The notes below the pieces were generated by a model, which was not told the DNA's origin, made no database searches, and saw only the letters and a program-made list of their open reading frames with translations. Below, one piece after another: positions 7,407 through 12,936 of a stretch of DNA of 12,936 nt. The stretch covers positions 1 to 12,936 of the forward strand of contig CAIWTL010000367.1 of the NCBI GenBank assembly GCA_903915555.1, read 5' to 3'. The first letter of the stretch is position 1; each line of letters starts with the position of its first letter. The DNA is from an uncultured Micrococcales bacterium (GTDB lineage Bacteria > Actinomycetota > Actinomycetes > S36-B12 > GCA-2699445). Made by a program: the position numbers and the translations under genes.

Positions 7407-7819
7407 GCATGAGCAGTGCGCAATGGGTGATGCCGACGGGTGCGGAGATGTTGGAGGCCGGGGCGTCCCATGTGCGGGCCGTCGTCCAGCCCGTGAGTCG
7501 GGCGCGCGTCCGCTGGGGCCGGGTGGCGACCGTCGTCGCCGTGCTGGCGCTGGTGGCGATCGCAGCCGGCGCTCTTCTCGGGACGGCGCGTGCCGGTGAC
7601 GCCACCGCCGTGCGACCCAGGGGCGACGGTGCCGTCGTCGTCTCGGCCGACGCGGCGCTCGGGGAGCACATCGTGGCCCCGGGGGACACCCTGTGGCAGT
7701 TGGCGGTCACGGTCGCTCCGGGAGCCGATCCCCGCGAGACCGTGGACCGGATCATGCGGCTCAACGGCCTCACCGAGGCCGAGGTCGAGGTCGGTCGCGT
7801 CCTGCTGGTGCCGCGGTAG
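7403..7819 (+). CDS. divS: DivS/ChiZ-type SOS-associated cell division inhibitor, membrane-anchored LysM protein
   Basis: This 138-residue protein has a cytoplasmic N-terminus (1-40, ending in an Arg-rich stretch), one membrane helix (about 41-60), and a C-terminal LysM domain (about 88-138, beginning [14 protein letters not shown]) that would face the peptidoglycan. Architecture and position next to lexA and nrdR match C. glutamicum DivS and M. tuberculosis Rv2719c (ChiZ), small proteins that halt septation after DNA damage, the functional counterparts of SulA and YneA. ATG 7403 has AAGGGGAAG about six bases upstream; ATG 7409 is an alternative. A perfect SOS box lies 51 bp upstream. The protein is somewhat shorter than Rv2719c (about 165 residues). 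The gene name is assigned by architecture and context, not by strong sequence similarity. Confidence 0.8.
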   Translation: MSMSSAQWVMPTGAEMLEAGASHVRAVVQPVSRARVRWGRVATVVAVLALVAIAAGALLGTARAGDATAVRPRGDGAVVVSADAALGEHIVAPGDTLWQLAVTVAPGADPRETVDRIMRLNGLTEAEVEVGRVLLVPR

Positions 7820-7841
7820 CCGACACGCTGGCGATCAGGGG

Positions 7842-7870
7842 TTGCACTTGTGGCGTGCACCACCTAAGGT
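7842..7870 (+). promoter_or_regulatory. nrdR(-nrdJ) promoter
   Basis: TTGCAC (7842-7847) and TAAGGT (7865-7870) are separated by 17 bp, the best sigma-A-type promoter in the window. The predicted start is near 7877, giving a leader of about 180 nt to nrdR. A degenerate NrdR-like half-site, CTTGTG, lies near 7847-7852, just after the -35. Confidence 0.7.
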
Positions 7871-7885
7871 CCCTACATCTAGTAG
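7870..7885. promoter_or_regulatory. NrdR-box-like palindrome at the nrdR promoter
   Basis: The core CTACATCTAG (7873-7882) matches 9 of 10 positions of the NrdR box core CwAtATcTwG. It abuts the -10 and covers the predicted start point. A weaker half-site core, offset by 32 bp, lies upstream at 7841-7850; NrdR commonly binds paired boxes about three helical turns apart. This fits autorepression of nrdRJ when dATP is plentiful. Confidence 0.65.
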
Positions 7886-7900
7886 TTACACGCGTGTGTT

Positions 7901-7964
7901 TCATCCACAGGTTGTGGTCGGGAATGCACAGGTCATCCCCAGGTCACCCCCAGGGATGTCCACA
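7901..7964. promoter_or_regulatory. possible DnaA-box pair and AGGTCA direct repeat in the nrdR leader
   Basis: ATGTCCACA at 7956-7964 matches 8 of 9 bases of the actinobacterial DnaA box TTGTCCACA. TCATCCACA at 7901-7909 matches 7 of 9 and is part of the inverted repeat CCACA-GGT-TGTGG (7905-7917). Between them AGGTCATCCCC and AGGTCACCCCC (7930-7951) form an 11-bp tandem repeat. DnaA control of nrd genes is known in E. coli; here it is only inferred. Confidence 0.3.
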
Positions 7965-7972
7965 GGAAACAG

Positions 7973-7996
7973 CCTTCCGGCGGCACGGCCGGAAGG
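7973..7996 (+). other. hairpin in the nrdR leader
   Basis: CCTTCCGGC and GCCGGAAGG form a perfect 9-bp stem with a 6-nt loop, about 60 nt before the nrdR start. No T-run follows, so it is not a classical terminator; it may be a structured leader element. No cobalamin-riboswitch B12 box was recognised around it. Confidence 0.45.
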
Positions 7997-8058
7997 TCTC
8001 GGGAGCCGAGGATCCGGGTCCCGGTAGTGACCGGACGAGGAAGGGAGCGTCGGACGAG

Positions 8059-8547
8059 ATGAACTGTCCGTTCTGCCGGGAGGCCGACTCACGCGTCGTC
8101 GACTCCCGGGCGACCGATGACGGGACCGCCATCCGGCGTCGCCGTCAGTGCAGTGCGTGCGGCCGTCGCTTCACCACGATGGAGAGCCCCAGCCTCATGA
8201 TCGTCAAGCGCAGCGGGGCCTCGGAGGCCTTCAGCCGCTCGAAGGTGATCTCCGGGGTCCGCAAGGCGTGCCAGGGGCGGCCGGTCAGCGATGACGACCT
8301 CGCCGTGCTCGCCCAACGGGTCGAGGACGGTATCCGGCAGGGGGGCTCGGCCGAGGTCCCCAGCGGCGAGGTCGGCCTCGCCATCCTCGGACCACTGCGT
8401 GACCTCGACGAGGTCGCCTACCTGCGGTTCGCCTCGGTCTACCGGGACTTCTCGTCCCTGGCCGACTTCGAGAAGGAGATCGGCACCCTCCGCAACGAGC
8501 GGTCGCCCGGTCCGCGACCAGCCACCAACGACAGCCACGACAACTGA
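8059..8547 (+). CDS. nrdR: transcriptional repressor NrdR
   Basis: NrdR (162 residues) senses ATP/dATP and represses ribonucleotide reductase genes by binding NrdR boxes. The N-terminal zinc ribbon has Cys3, Cys6, Cys31 and Cys34 (MNCPFC and QCSACG). The ATP-cone spans about 49-139 ([16 protein letters not shown], then [23 protein letters not shown]). ATG 8059 gives the exact canonical N-terminus and has a GAAGGGAG purine run upstream. Length is near the usual 150-160, with a short polar tail. nrdJ starts 50 bp downstream in the same direction, as in the nrdRJ operon of Streptomyces, so class II reductase is the likely main target. Confidence 0.96.
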   Translation: MNCPFCREADSRVVDSRATDDGTAIRRRRQCSACGRRFTTMESPSLMIVKRSGASEAFSRSKVISGVRKACQGRPVSDDDLAVLAQRVEDGIRQGGSAEVPSGEVGLAILGPLRDLDEVAYLRFASVYRDFSSLADFEKEIGTLRNERSPGPRPATNDSHDN

Positions 8548-8597
8548 ATATCCCCCCACCCCATGAACTTCCCCGTTCACATCGAAGGAGAACCAGG

Positions 8598-11468
8598 ATG
8601 ACCCAGACCCCTCAGGAGGAGTCGGTGCGATCAGCGCGAGGAGACGACGGTGCCCGCAAGGACACCGACATCCGGGACGGCCGTCGCCGTGGCCGGGCCC
8701 TGACCGTGGAGCGCGTCTTCAGTGACGCCGGCCGGCATCCCTACGACACCGTGACGTGGGAGCGACGAGACGTCGTCCAGTCCAACTGGAAGACCGGGGA
8801 GACGGTCTTCGAGCAGCGCGGTGTCGAGTTCCCGGAGTCGTGGAGCGTCAACGCGTCGACCATCGTCACGAGCAAGTACTTCCGTGGCGCGGTGGGGACA
8901 CCGGAGCGCGAGTGGTCGCTGCGCCAGCTCATCGACCGTGTCGTGAACCGCTACGTCGAGGCAGGTCGTGGCAACGGCTACTTCGCCACCGACAACGATG
9001 CGGCGATCTTCAGCGACGAGTTGACGTGGCTGCTGCTGCACCAGCACTTCTCCTTCAACTCCCCGGTGTGGTTCAACGTCGGGACCACCAGTCCCCAGCA
9101 GGTCTCGGCCTGTTTCATCCTCGCCGTCGACGACACGATGGACTCCATCCTGAACTGGTACCGCGAGGAGGGGCTCATCTTCAAGGGTGGGTCCGGTGCC
9201 GGTCTCAACATCTCCCGTATCCGCTCGAGCAAGGAGTTTCTCAAGTCGTCGGGCGGCACCGCTTCGGGGCCGGTGTCCTTCATGCGGGGTGCGGATGCCT
9301 CGGCCGGCACCATCAAGTCCGGTGGCGCCACGCGGCGCGCGGCGAAGATGGTCGTGCTCGACGTCGATCATCCCGATATCGAGGAGTTCATCGAGACCAA
9401 GGTCAAGGAGGAGGAGAAGATCCGGGTCCTGCGCGATGCGGGCTTCGACATGGATCTCGGCGGCAAGGACATCACGTCCGTCCAGTACCAGAACGCCAAC
9501 AACTCCGTGCGGGTGTCCGACGAGTTCATGCGCGCCGTCGATGCCGGTGGCGAGTTCGGTCTCAAGGCACGGACCAACGGTGAGGTCATCGAGACCGTCG
9601 ACGCCAAGACCCTCTTCCGCACGATGGCCGAGGCCGCCTGGGCCTGCGCCGATCCGGGTATCCAGTACGACGACACGATCAACGACTGGCACACCAACCC
9701 GGAGAGCGGCCGGATCACGGCATCGAACCCGTGCTCGGAGTACATGTCCCTCGACAACTCCTCGTGCAACCTGGCGTCGCTCAACCTCATGAAGTTCCTC
9801 GCCGCCGACGGGTCGTTCCAGGTGGAGCGGTTCATCAAGGCGACCGAGCTCATCATCACTGCGATGGACATCTCGATCTGCTTCGCGGACTTCCCGACGG
9901 AGGCGATCGGGGACACGACGCGGGATTACCGTCAGCTCGGCATCGGCTACGCCAACCTCGGCGCCCTGCTCATGGCGTCCGGTCTTCCCTACGACTCCGA
10001 CGCGGGCCGTGCCATGGCCGCCGGCATCACGTCGCTGATGACAGGTGTCGCCTACCGGCGCAGCGCCGAACTGGCCGGGGTCGTGGGACCGTACGCAGGT
10101 TTCGCGCGCAACGCCGAGGCCCATCTGCGGGTCATGCGCAAGCATGCCGCCGCCTCCGACGCCATCCGCTCGGTGGCGACCCTCGACCGCGAGGTGGCAG
10201 CGGCCGCCGCGGGGGAGTGGCGCTCCTGTCTGACGATCGGTGAGAAGAACGGCTGGCGCAACGCGCAGGCCTCGGTGCTCGCGCCCACCGGAACGATCGG
10301 GTTCATGATGGACTGCGACACCACCGGCATCGAGCCCGACTTCTCGCTCGTGAAGTTCAAGAAGCTCGTCGGTGGCGGATCGATGCAGATCGTGAACAAC
10401 ACCGTGCCGCAGGCGCTCGGGAAGCTCGGCTACACCGCCGAGACCATCGAGGCGATCGTGGAACACATCGCGGAGCACGGCAATGTCGTCGATGCGCCGG
10501 GTCTCAAGGCGGAGCACTACGCGATCTTCGACTGCGCGGTCGGGGAGCGGGCCATCACCCCCATGGGTCACGTGCGCATGATGGCCGCCGTCCAGCCGTT
10601 CCTCTCGGGAGCGATCTCGAAGACCGTCAACATGCCCAGCGAGGCGACCGTCGACGAGGTCGAGGAGATCTACTTCGAGGGATGGCGGCAGGGCCTCAAG
10701 GCGCTCGCCATTTATCGGGACGCCTCCAAGGTCGGCCAGCCGCTGTCCGACTCCAAGGCTTCCACCGCCTCGGGTGACACCGATGAGGAGACCGGTCACG
10801 CCCGCCCGGTGCGCAAGCGACTGCCGAAGCGCCGGCCGTCGCAGACGGTGTCGTTCACCGTTGCCGGCGCCGAGGGTTACATGACGGCGGGCTCGTACCC
10901 GGACAACGGGCTCGGTGAGGTGTTCCTGAAGCTCGGCAAGCAGGGCTCGACCCTCGCCGGCGTGATGGATGCCTTCTCGATCGCGGTGTCGATCGCGCTG
11001 CAGTACGGCGTGCCGCTCGAGGCATTCGTGTCGAAGTTCACGAACATGCGCTTCGACCCGGCCGGCATGACGGACGACCCGGACATCCGGATGGCGCAGT
11101 CGATCATGGACTACATCTTCCGTCGGTTGGCCCTGGACTACCTGCCCTACGAGGAGCGGGCGGCGTTGGGGATCCATACCGCTGAGGAGCGTGCCGCGAC
11201 GCTCGCCGCGCAGTCCGCGCCGGCCTCGACCGAGGCGGACTCCGACGAGGTCATCGAGGCCATGCAGCAGTCGGCGCCGACTGCCGCAGCAACCGAGCCC
11301 GCCGCGACCGTGGACCCGTCGACGGCGCACTCGACCGCTGAACTGCTGGAGGTCATCACCGGGAAGTCGGCAGACGCTCCCCTGTGCATGACCTGCGGCA
11401 TCAAGATGCGGCCGGCCGGCAGCTGCTACGTCTGCGAGGGCTGCGGCTCGACCAGTGGATGCAGCTGA
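8598..11468 (+). CDS. nrdJ: adenosylcobalamin-dependent (class II) ribonucleotide reductase NrdJ
   Basis: NrdJ (956 residues) reduces ribonucleotides to deoxyribonucleotides, using adenosylcobalamin to generate the active-site thiyl radical, so it needs neither oxygen nor a small subunit. The catalytic triad is Asn377-Cys379-Glu381 in NPCSE. The redox pair is probably Cys172 (SACF) and Cys390 (SSCNL). A TSCPD-type domain lies at about 755-855. An Ala/Thr/Ser/Glu-rich linker (about 865-925) leads to a Cys-rich end with Cys930, Cys933, Cys943, Cys946, Cys949 and Cys955, the swinging tail and zinc-ribbon-like part that reduces the active site. ATG 8598 has GAAGGAG seven bases upstream. It is probably transcribed with nrdR and terminated by the long hairpin at 11555-11590. 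The 50-bp gap holds an imperfect TGAAC-N6-GTTCA repeat of no assigned role. Confidence 0.95.
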   Translation: MTQTPQEESVRSARGDDGARKDTDIRDGRRRGRALTVERVFSDAGRHPYDTVTWERRDVVQSNWKTGETVFEQRGVEFPESWSVNASTIVTSKYFRGAVGTPEREWSLRQLIDRVVNRYVEAGRGNGYFATDNDAAIFSDELTWLLLHQHFSFNSPVWFNVGTTSPQQVSACFILAVDDTMDSILNWYREEGLIFKGGSGAGLNISRIRSSKEFLKSSGGTASGPVSFMRGADASAGTIKSGGATRRAAKMVVLDVDHPDIEEFIETKVKEEEKIRVLRDAGFDMDLGGKDITSVQYQNANNSVRVSDEFMRAVDAGGEFGLKARTNGEVIETVDAKTLFRTMAEAAWACADPGIQYDDTINDWHTNPESGRITASNPCSEYMSLDNSSCNLASLNLMKFLAADGSFQVERFIKATELIITAMDISICFADFPTEAIGDTTRDYRQLGIGYANLGALLMASGLPYDSDAGRAMAAGITSLMTGVAYRRSAELAGVVGPYAGFARNAEAHLRVMRKHAAASDAIRSVATLDREVAAAAAGEWRSCLTIGEKNGWRNAQASVLAPTGTIGFMMDCDTTGIEPDFSLVKFKKLVGGGSMQIVNNTVPQALGKLGYTAETIEAIVEHIAEHGNVVDAPGLKAEHYAIFDCAVGERAITPMGHVRMMAAVQPFLSGAISKTVNMPSEATVDEVEEIYFEGWRQGLKALAIYRDASKVGQPLSDSKASTASGDTDEETGHARPVRKRLPKRRPSQTVSFTVAGAEGYMTAGSYPDNGLGEVFLKLGKQGSTLAGVMDAFSIAVSIALQYGVPLEAFVSKFTNMRFDPAGMTDDPDIRMAQSIMDYIFRRLALDYLPYEERAALGIHTAEERAATLAAQSAPASTEADSDEVIEAMQQSAPTAAATEPAATVDPSTAHSTAELLEVITGKSADAPLCMTCGIKMRPAGSCYVCEGCGSTSGCS

Positions 11469-11476
11469 ATGCAGAG

Positions 11477-11551
11477 TTGCAGCGAGAATGGGCTGAAGTT
11501 GCAGCGGTTGTGACGACCGATTGCAGCGAAAGCGTTCGCGATTGCAGTGAT
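11477..11551 (+). repeat. phased RTTGCAGYGR direct-repeat array downstream of nrdJ
   Basis: TTGCAG occurs at 11477, 11499, 11521 and 11542, that is at steps of 22, 22 and 21 bp. The conserved core is RTTGCAGYGR, and the 11-12 bp between copies are unrelated. Two further ATGCAG copies lie at 11459 (overlapping the nrdJ end) and 11469. The spacing of two DNA turns and the short conserved core suggest a protein-binding array rather than slipped-strand repeats. Confidence 0.7.
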
Positions 11552-11554
11552 CGT

Positions 11555-11590
11555 GTTGTGGGGTGGGGCCAGGCGGTCCCACCCCACAAC
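11555..11590 (+). terminator. long hairpin, terminator of the nrdR-nrdJ operon
   Basis: A 16-bp stem (11555-11570 with 11575-11590; one G-U pair) closes a 4-nt AGGC loop, 86 nt after the nrdJ stop. It is very stable and GC-rich. There is no T-run, which is common for actinobacterial terminators. Confidence 0.75.
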
Positions 11591-11972
11591 CGTCTCACGG
11601 GCCACTCGCCCGGAGAGGTTGGTTCGAGTTGGGCCCTGCTGCGTGGCCGATTCCTCTCAAGGTCTCATTCACGGTCGTGGGTTCCGGCAGTTTCGATCGA
11701 GGGGCATGGACTGGCTTGAATCCCTAGCCTGAGAGTCGCGAGTTTCTACGGGCGGAGCGTGACAGCGGCATGGGTTTTCAAGAACCAATCACGATGGCCA
11801 AGCGCGGCATGTGATGTTCGTGTCGCTCTGAGTTCCCCCCGGTCGGACACACGGCCTCGCCCTACCGATTGAGCCGCTACGGGGCGACCCTGTCCTGGGT
11901 GTTGTGTGGACCCCTCCCAACGGCTTGCACGACGCGGTTGGCGACCGGCCGGTCGTGGGAGGATCGTGACGT
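11591..11972. other. stretch without a recognisable gene
   Basis: No reading frame here has a family resemblance, a ribosome site or typical codon use. The part at about 11640-11860 is less GC-rich than its surroundings, as in decayed or foreign DNA. At 11913-11962 a nested inverted repeat occurs: CCTCCCA (11913-11919) pairs with TGGGAGG (11956-11962) around a 14-bp palindrome, CGACCGGCCGGTCG (11942-11955). No tRNA or att site was recognised. Confidence 0.6.
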
Positions 11973-12010
11973 CGGCGGGGGCCATGGGCCTGGGTTCGTG
12001 GCCCCCGCCG
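11973..12010 (-). terminator. hairpin terminator of the secreted-protein gene
   Basis: A perfect 12-bp stem (11973-11984 with 11999-12010, GGCGGGGGCC type) with a 14-nt loop begins 18 nt past the stop codon of the minus-strand gene. There is no T-run. It would also stop any read-through from the left. Confidence 0.65.
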
Positions 12011-12028
12011 GCCGAGTCGGGCCAGGTC

Positions 12029-12622
12029 CTACTTCTGCAGGCTGTCGATGTGCACGGTGAACACCGCCCAGTCTCTGTTGTGCCAGGTCTCGTAGCCGCC
12101 GTTCCAGCCGTCCTTCTCCCGCTTCAGCCACAGTGTGGTGTCGCCCCAGATCTCATGGTGCGAGTCCTCCTCCGACCAGTGGGAGCGATCCGAGCGGGGT
12201 CGGTCCTTCCAGTTCGGCCAGAACGTGGTTTCGGGCTTCCAGGTACGGTCACTGATGATGAGGTTGGCCTGGCGAGTCCCGTCGAGGCGGCTCATCATTA
12301 CGTCCACGCGTTCGTACCTGCCCGAGTAGTAGGTGACCTCGTCACCAGGCTGGAGCACGCGCTCGTAGTTTTGGTTGAACGTGAGCTTGACCGGGTACCC
12401 GGCGTAGTTCTTGATCTTGCCTTTCACACCGTCGTCCGAGTCGCGCTCCTCCACGAACGGTGCGGCGTCGGCGGCCGGTTGTGCGGCGGCAACGACCGCG
12501 GTACCGCGGCCGGTCTGGGCGTCTGGCGAGGTGGACTGGACGGCGTTGGCCGGTGCGGCGAACAGTCCGCAGGCCACGGTGGCGGCGGCAGCGCCGCAGA
12601 GCATGGTGAGGGGTTTGCGCAT
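12029..12622 (-). CDS. secreted protein of unknown function with Trp-rich C-terminal third
   Basis: This 197-residue protein has a Sec signal peptide: MRK, a hydrophobic core at 5-23, and AAPANA with cleavage after about Ala27. A low-complexity Ala/Gln/Pro region (28-56) and an acidic patch, EERDSDD, follow. The mature domain (about 66-197) looks beta-rich, beginning GKIKNYAGYPVKLTF, and contains nine Trp in residues 128-185 with no Cys. The family is not recognised. ATG 12622 was chosen because AGGAAG lies eight bases upstream and a signal peptide follows at once; longer in-frame starts cross the transposase remnant. It is a single-gene unit with its own hairpin terminator, next to a 20-bp palindrome and a transposase remnant, which suggests an accessory gene. 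The many Trp could bind sugars, lipids or another protein; that is a guess. Confidence 0.82.
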   Translation of the reverse strand: MRKPLTMLCGAAAATVACGLFAAPANAVQSTSPDAQTGRGTAVVAAAQPAADAAPFVEERDSDDGVKGKIKNYAGYPVKLTFNQNYERVLQPGDEVTYYSGRYERVDVMMSRLDGTRQANLIISDRTWKPETTFWPNWKDRPRSDRSHWSEEDSHHEIWGDTTLWLKREKDGWNGGYETWHNRDWAVFTVHIDSLQK

Positions 12623-12698
12623 GATCGGACTTCCTGGCTGGTGAATGGGTGTGACGCCAGGATCGTTCCCACCCGCCAGCGGCGCACTCGGCCGCACC

Positions 12699-12718
12699 GC
12701 GCCGGAACGTTCCGGCGC
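12699..12718. promoter_or_regulatory. 20-bp perfect palindrome upstream of the secreted-protein gene
   Basis: GCGCCGGAACGTTCCGGCGC is fully symmetric. It lies 77 bp upstream of the minus-strand start codon, at the edge of the transposase remnant. It could be an operator for a dimeric regulator or a structure left from the mobile element. It lacks the 4-bp centre of an SOS box, although it contains GAAC and GTTC. Confidence 0.5.
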
Positions 12719-12723
12719 CGGAC

Positions 12724-12840
12724 ACGAAGCTGGAGGCCAAAGTGCTGACCGATGATTTGCGCATCGACGACAACAGTCGGCCACACTCCCGGCTTGGGCA
12801 ACGAGCCCCCGCGGTGTTCGTGACCCAGTGGAAGAACTGA
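12724..12840 (+). pseudogene. C-terminal remnant of an IS3/IS481-like transposase
   Basis: Frame 1 reads LEAKVLTDDLRIDDNSRPHSRLG followed by APAVFVTQWKN and TGA (the translation from about 12730). This matches the end of DDE transposases of the IS3/IS481 type, in which a segment like EDYRIDYN-RPHSALGGLTPAEFA-QW follows the catalytic Glu. Only about 38 codons remain. The frame upstream of 12724 shows no transposase similarity, and no start codon or catalytic triad is present. The breakpoint lies beside the 20-bp palindrome. It marks past insertion and decay at this edge. Confidence 0.7.
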
Positions 12841-12936
12841 CCTCCCAGACCCCCATCGAAGTCCGGCATGATCAACGGGGTCCGTTCATGGGTGCCTGAA
12901 CCTGGGTTCCTGGCCTGAATGCACAACGACACCGAA

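Noticed and set aside
7820..8058. Cobalamin riboswitch upstream of nrdR
   Set aside because: No B12 box or expected long conserved core could be recognised; the region is better explained by promoter, NrdR-like site and short hairpin.
8564..8579. TGAAC-N6-GTTCA between nrdR and nrdJ as a third SOS box
   Set aside because: The spacer is six bases, not four, and the outer TC/GA bases are missing; LexA control is not supported.
8631..11582. 983-codon open frame antisense to nrdJ
   Set aside because: nrdJ has clear catalytic motifs on the plus strand. The antisense frame is His/Arg/Gly/Val-rich without any domain, an effect of GC-rich codon bias.
11590..11660. GGTTCGAG segment resembling a tRNA T-loop or an att site
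   Set aside because: No acceptor, D or anticodon arms could be folded around it and no CCA end or integrase is present.
11746..11985. 79-codon minus-strand frame ending DWFLKTHAAVTLRP
   Set aside because: No ribosome site, atypical composition, and overlap with inverted repeats and the terminator; no family resemblance.
12650..12690. GGGAAC as an ECF-sigma -35 for the secreted-protein gene
   Set aside because: No matching CGTT or GTT-type -10 at the required distance was found on the minus strand.
1..12936. CRISPR array, phage or toxin-antitoxin module
   Set aside because: No regular palindromic repeat-spacer series, Cas, integrase, capsid or paired small toxin/antitoxin genes were seen; the TTGCAG array has only a 10-bp core with 12-bp spacers.

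Overview
This window comes from a high-GC Gram-positive chromosome. It is most likely from the Mycobacteriales (relatives of Mycobacterium, Corynebacterium, Gordonia and Dietzia); the genus cannot be fixed from the sequence alone. The evidence is strong G/C at third codon positions, GTG starts, actinobacterial SOS boxes of the form TCGAAC-N4-GTTCGA, and gene order. Both the miaA-dapF-hflX group and the lexA / LysM division-inhibitor / nrdR group are typical of this order.

Left part (1-4389): the 3' end of miaA (tRNA modification) overlaps tail-to-tail with a minus-strand PIG-L/LmbE-type deacetylase. That gene diverges from a GT4 glycosyltransferase. dapF (lysine and peptidoglycan precursor synthesis) and hflX (ribosome-associated GTPase, coupled to dapF by a GTGA overlap) follow. 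The GT4/deacetylase pair separates miaA from dapF, which are direct neighbours in M. tuberculosis, so it looks like a small sugar-modification cassette set into a housekeeping block. A 13-bp tandem repeat straddles the hflX stop codon.

Middle part (4463-8547): a DinG/Rad3-type iron-sulfur helicase converges on lexA. lexA diverges from a small membrane-anchored LysM protein that matches the DivS / Rv2719c (ChiZ) class of DNA-damage division inhibitors. The 257-bp lexA-divS interval holds two SOS boxes, one near-perfect on the lexA side and one perfect on the divS side. The perfect box lies inside a possible 26-codon leaderless upstream ORF whose stop overlaps the divS start as ATGA. Next comes nrdR, with a well-formed promoter and a NrdR-box-like palindrome at its start point.

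Right part (8548-12936): nrdJ, the adenosylcobalamin-dependent class II ribonucleotide reductase, probably forms an operon with nrdR. Just after its stop is an array of RTTGCAGYGR elements spaced 22/22/21 bp, followed by a long terminator hairpin. About 380 bp without recognisable genes lead to a minus-strand gene for a secreted protein of unknown function with a tryptophan-rich C-terminal third. Upstream of that gene lie a 20-bp perfect palindrome and the C-terminal remnant of an IS3/IS481-like transposase, so this edge looks like accessory, rearranged DNA.

Taken together, the middle and right parts form a DNA-damage and dNTP-supply neighbourhood: damage sensing (LexA), division arrest (DivS), helicase repair (DinG-like), and control and synthesis of deoxyribonucleotides (NrdR, NrdJ).
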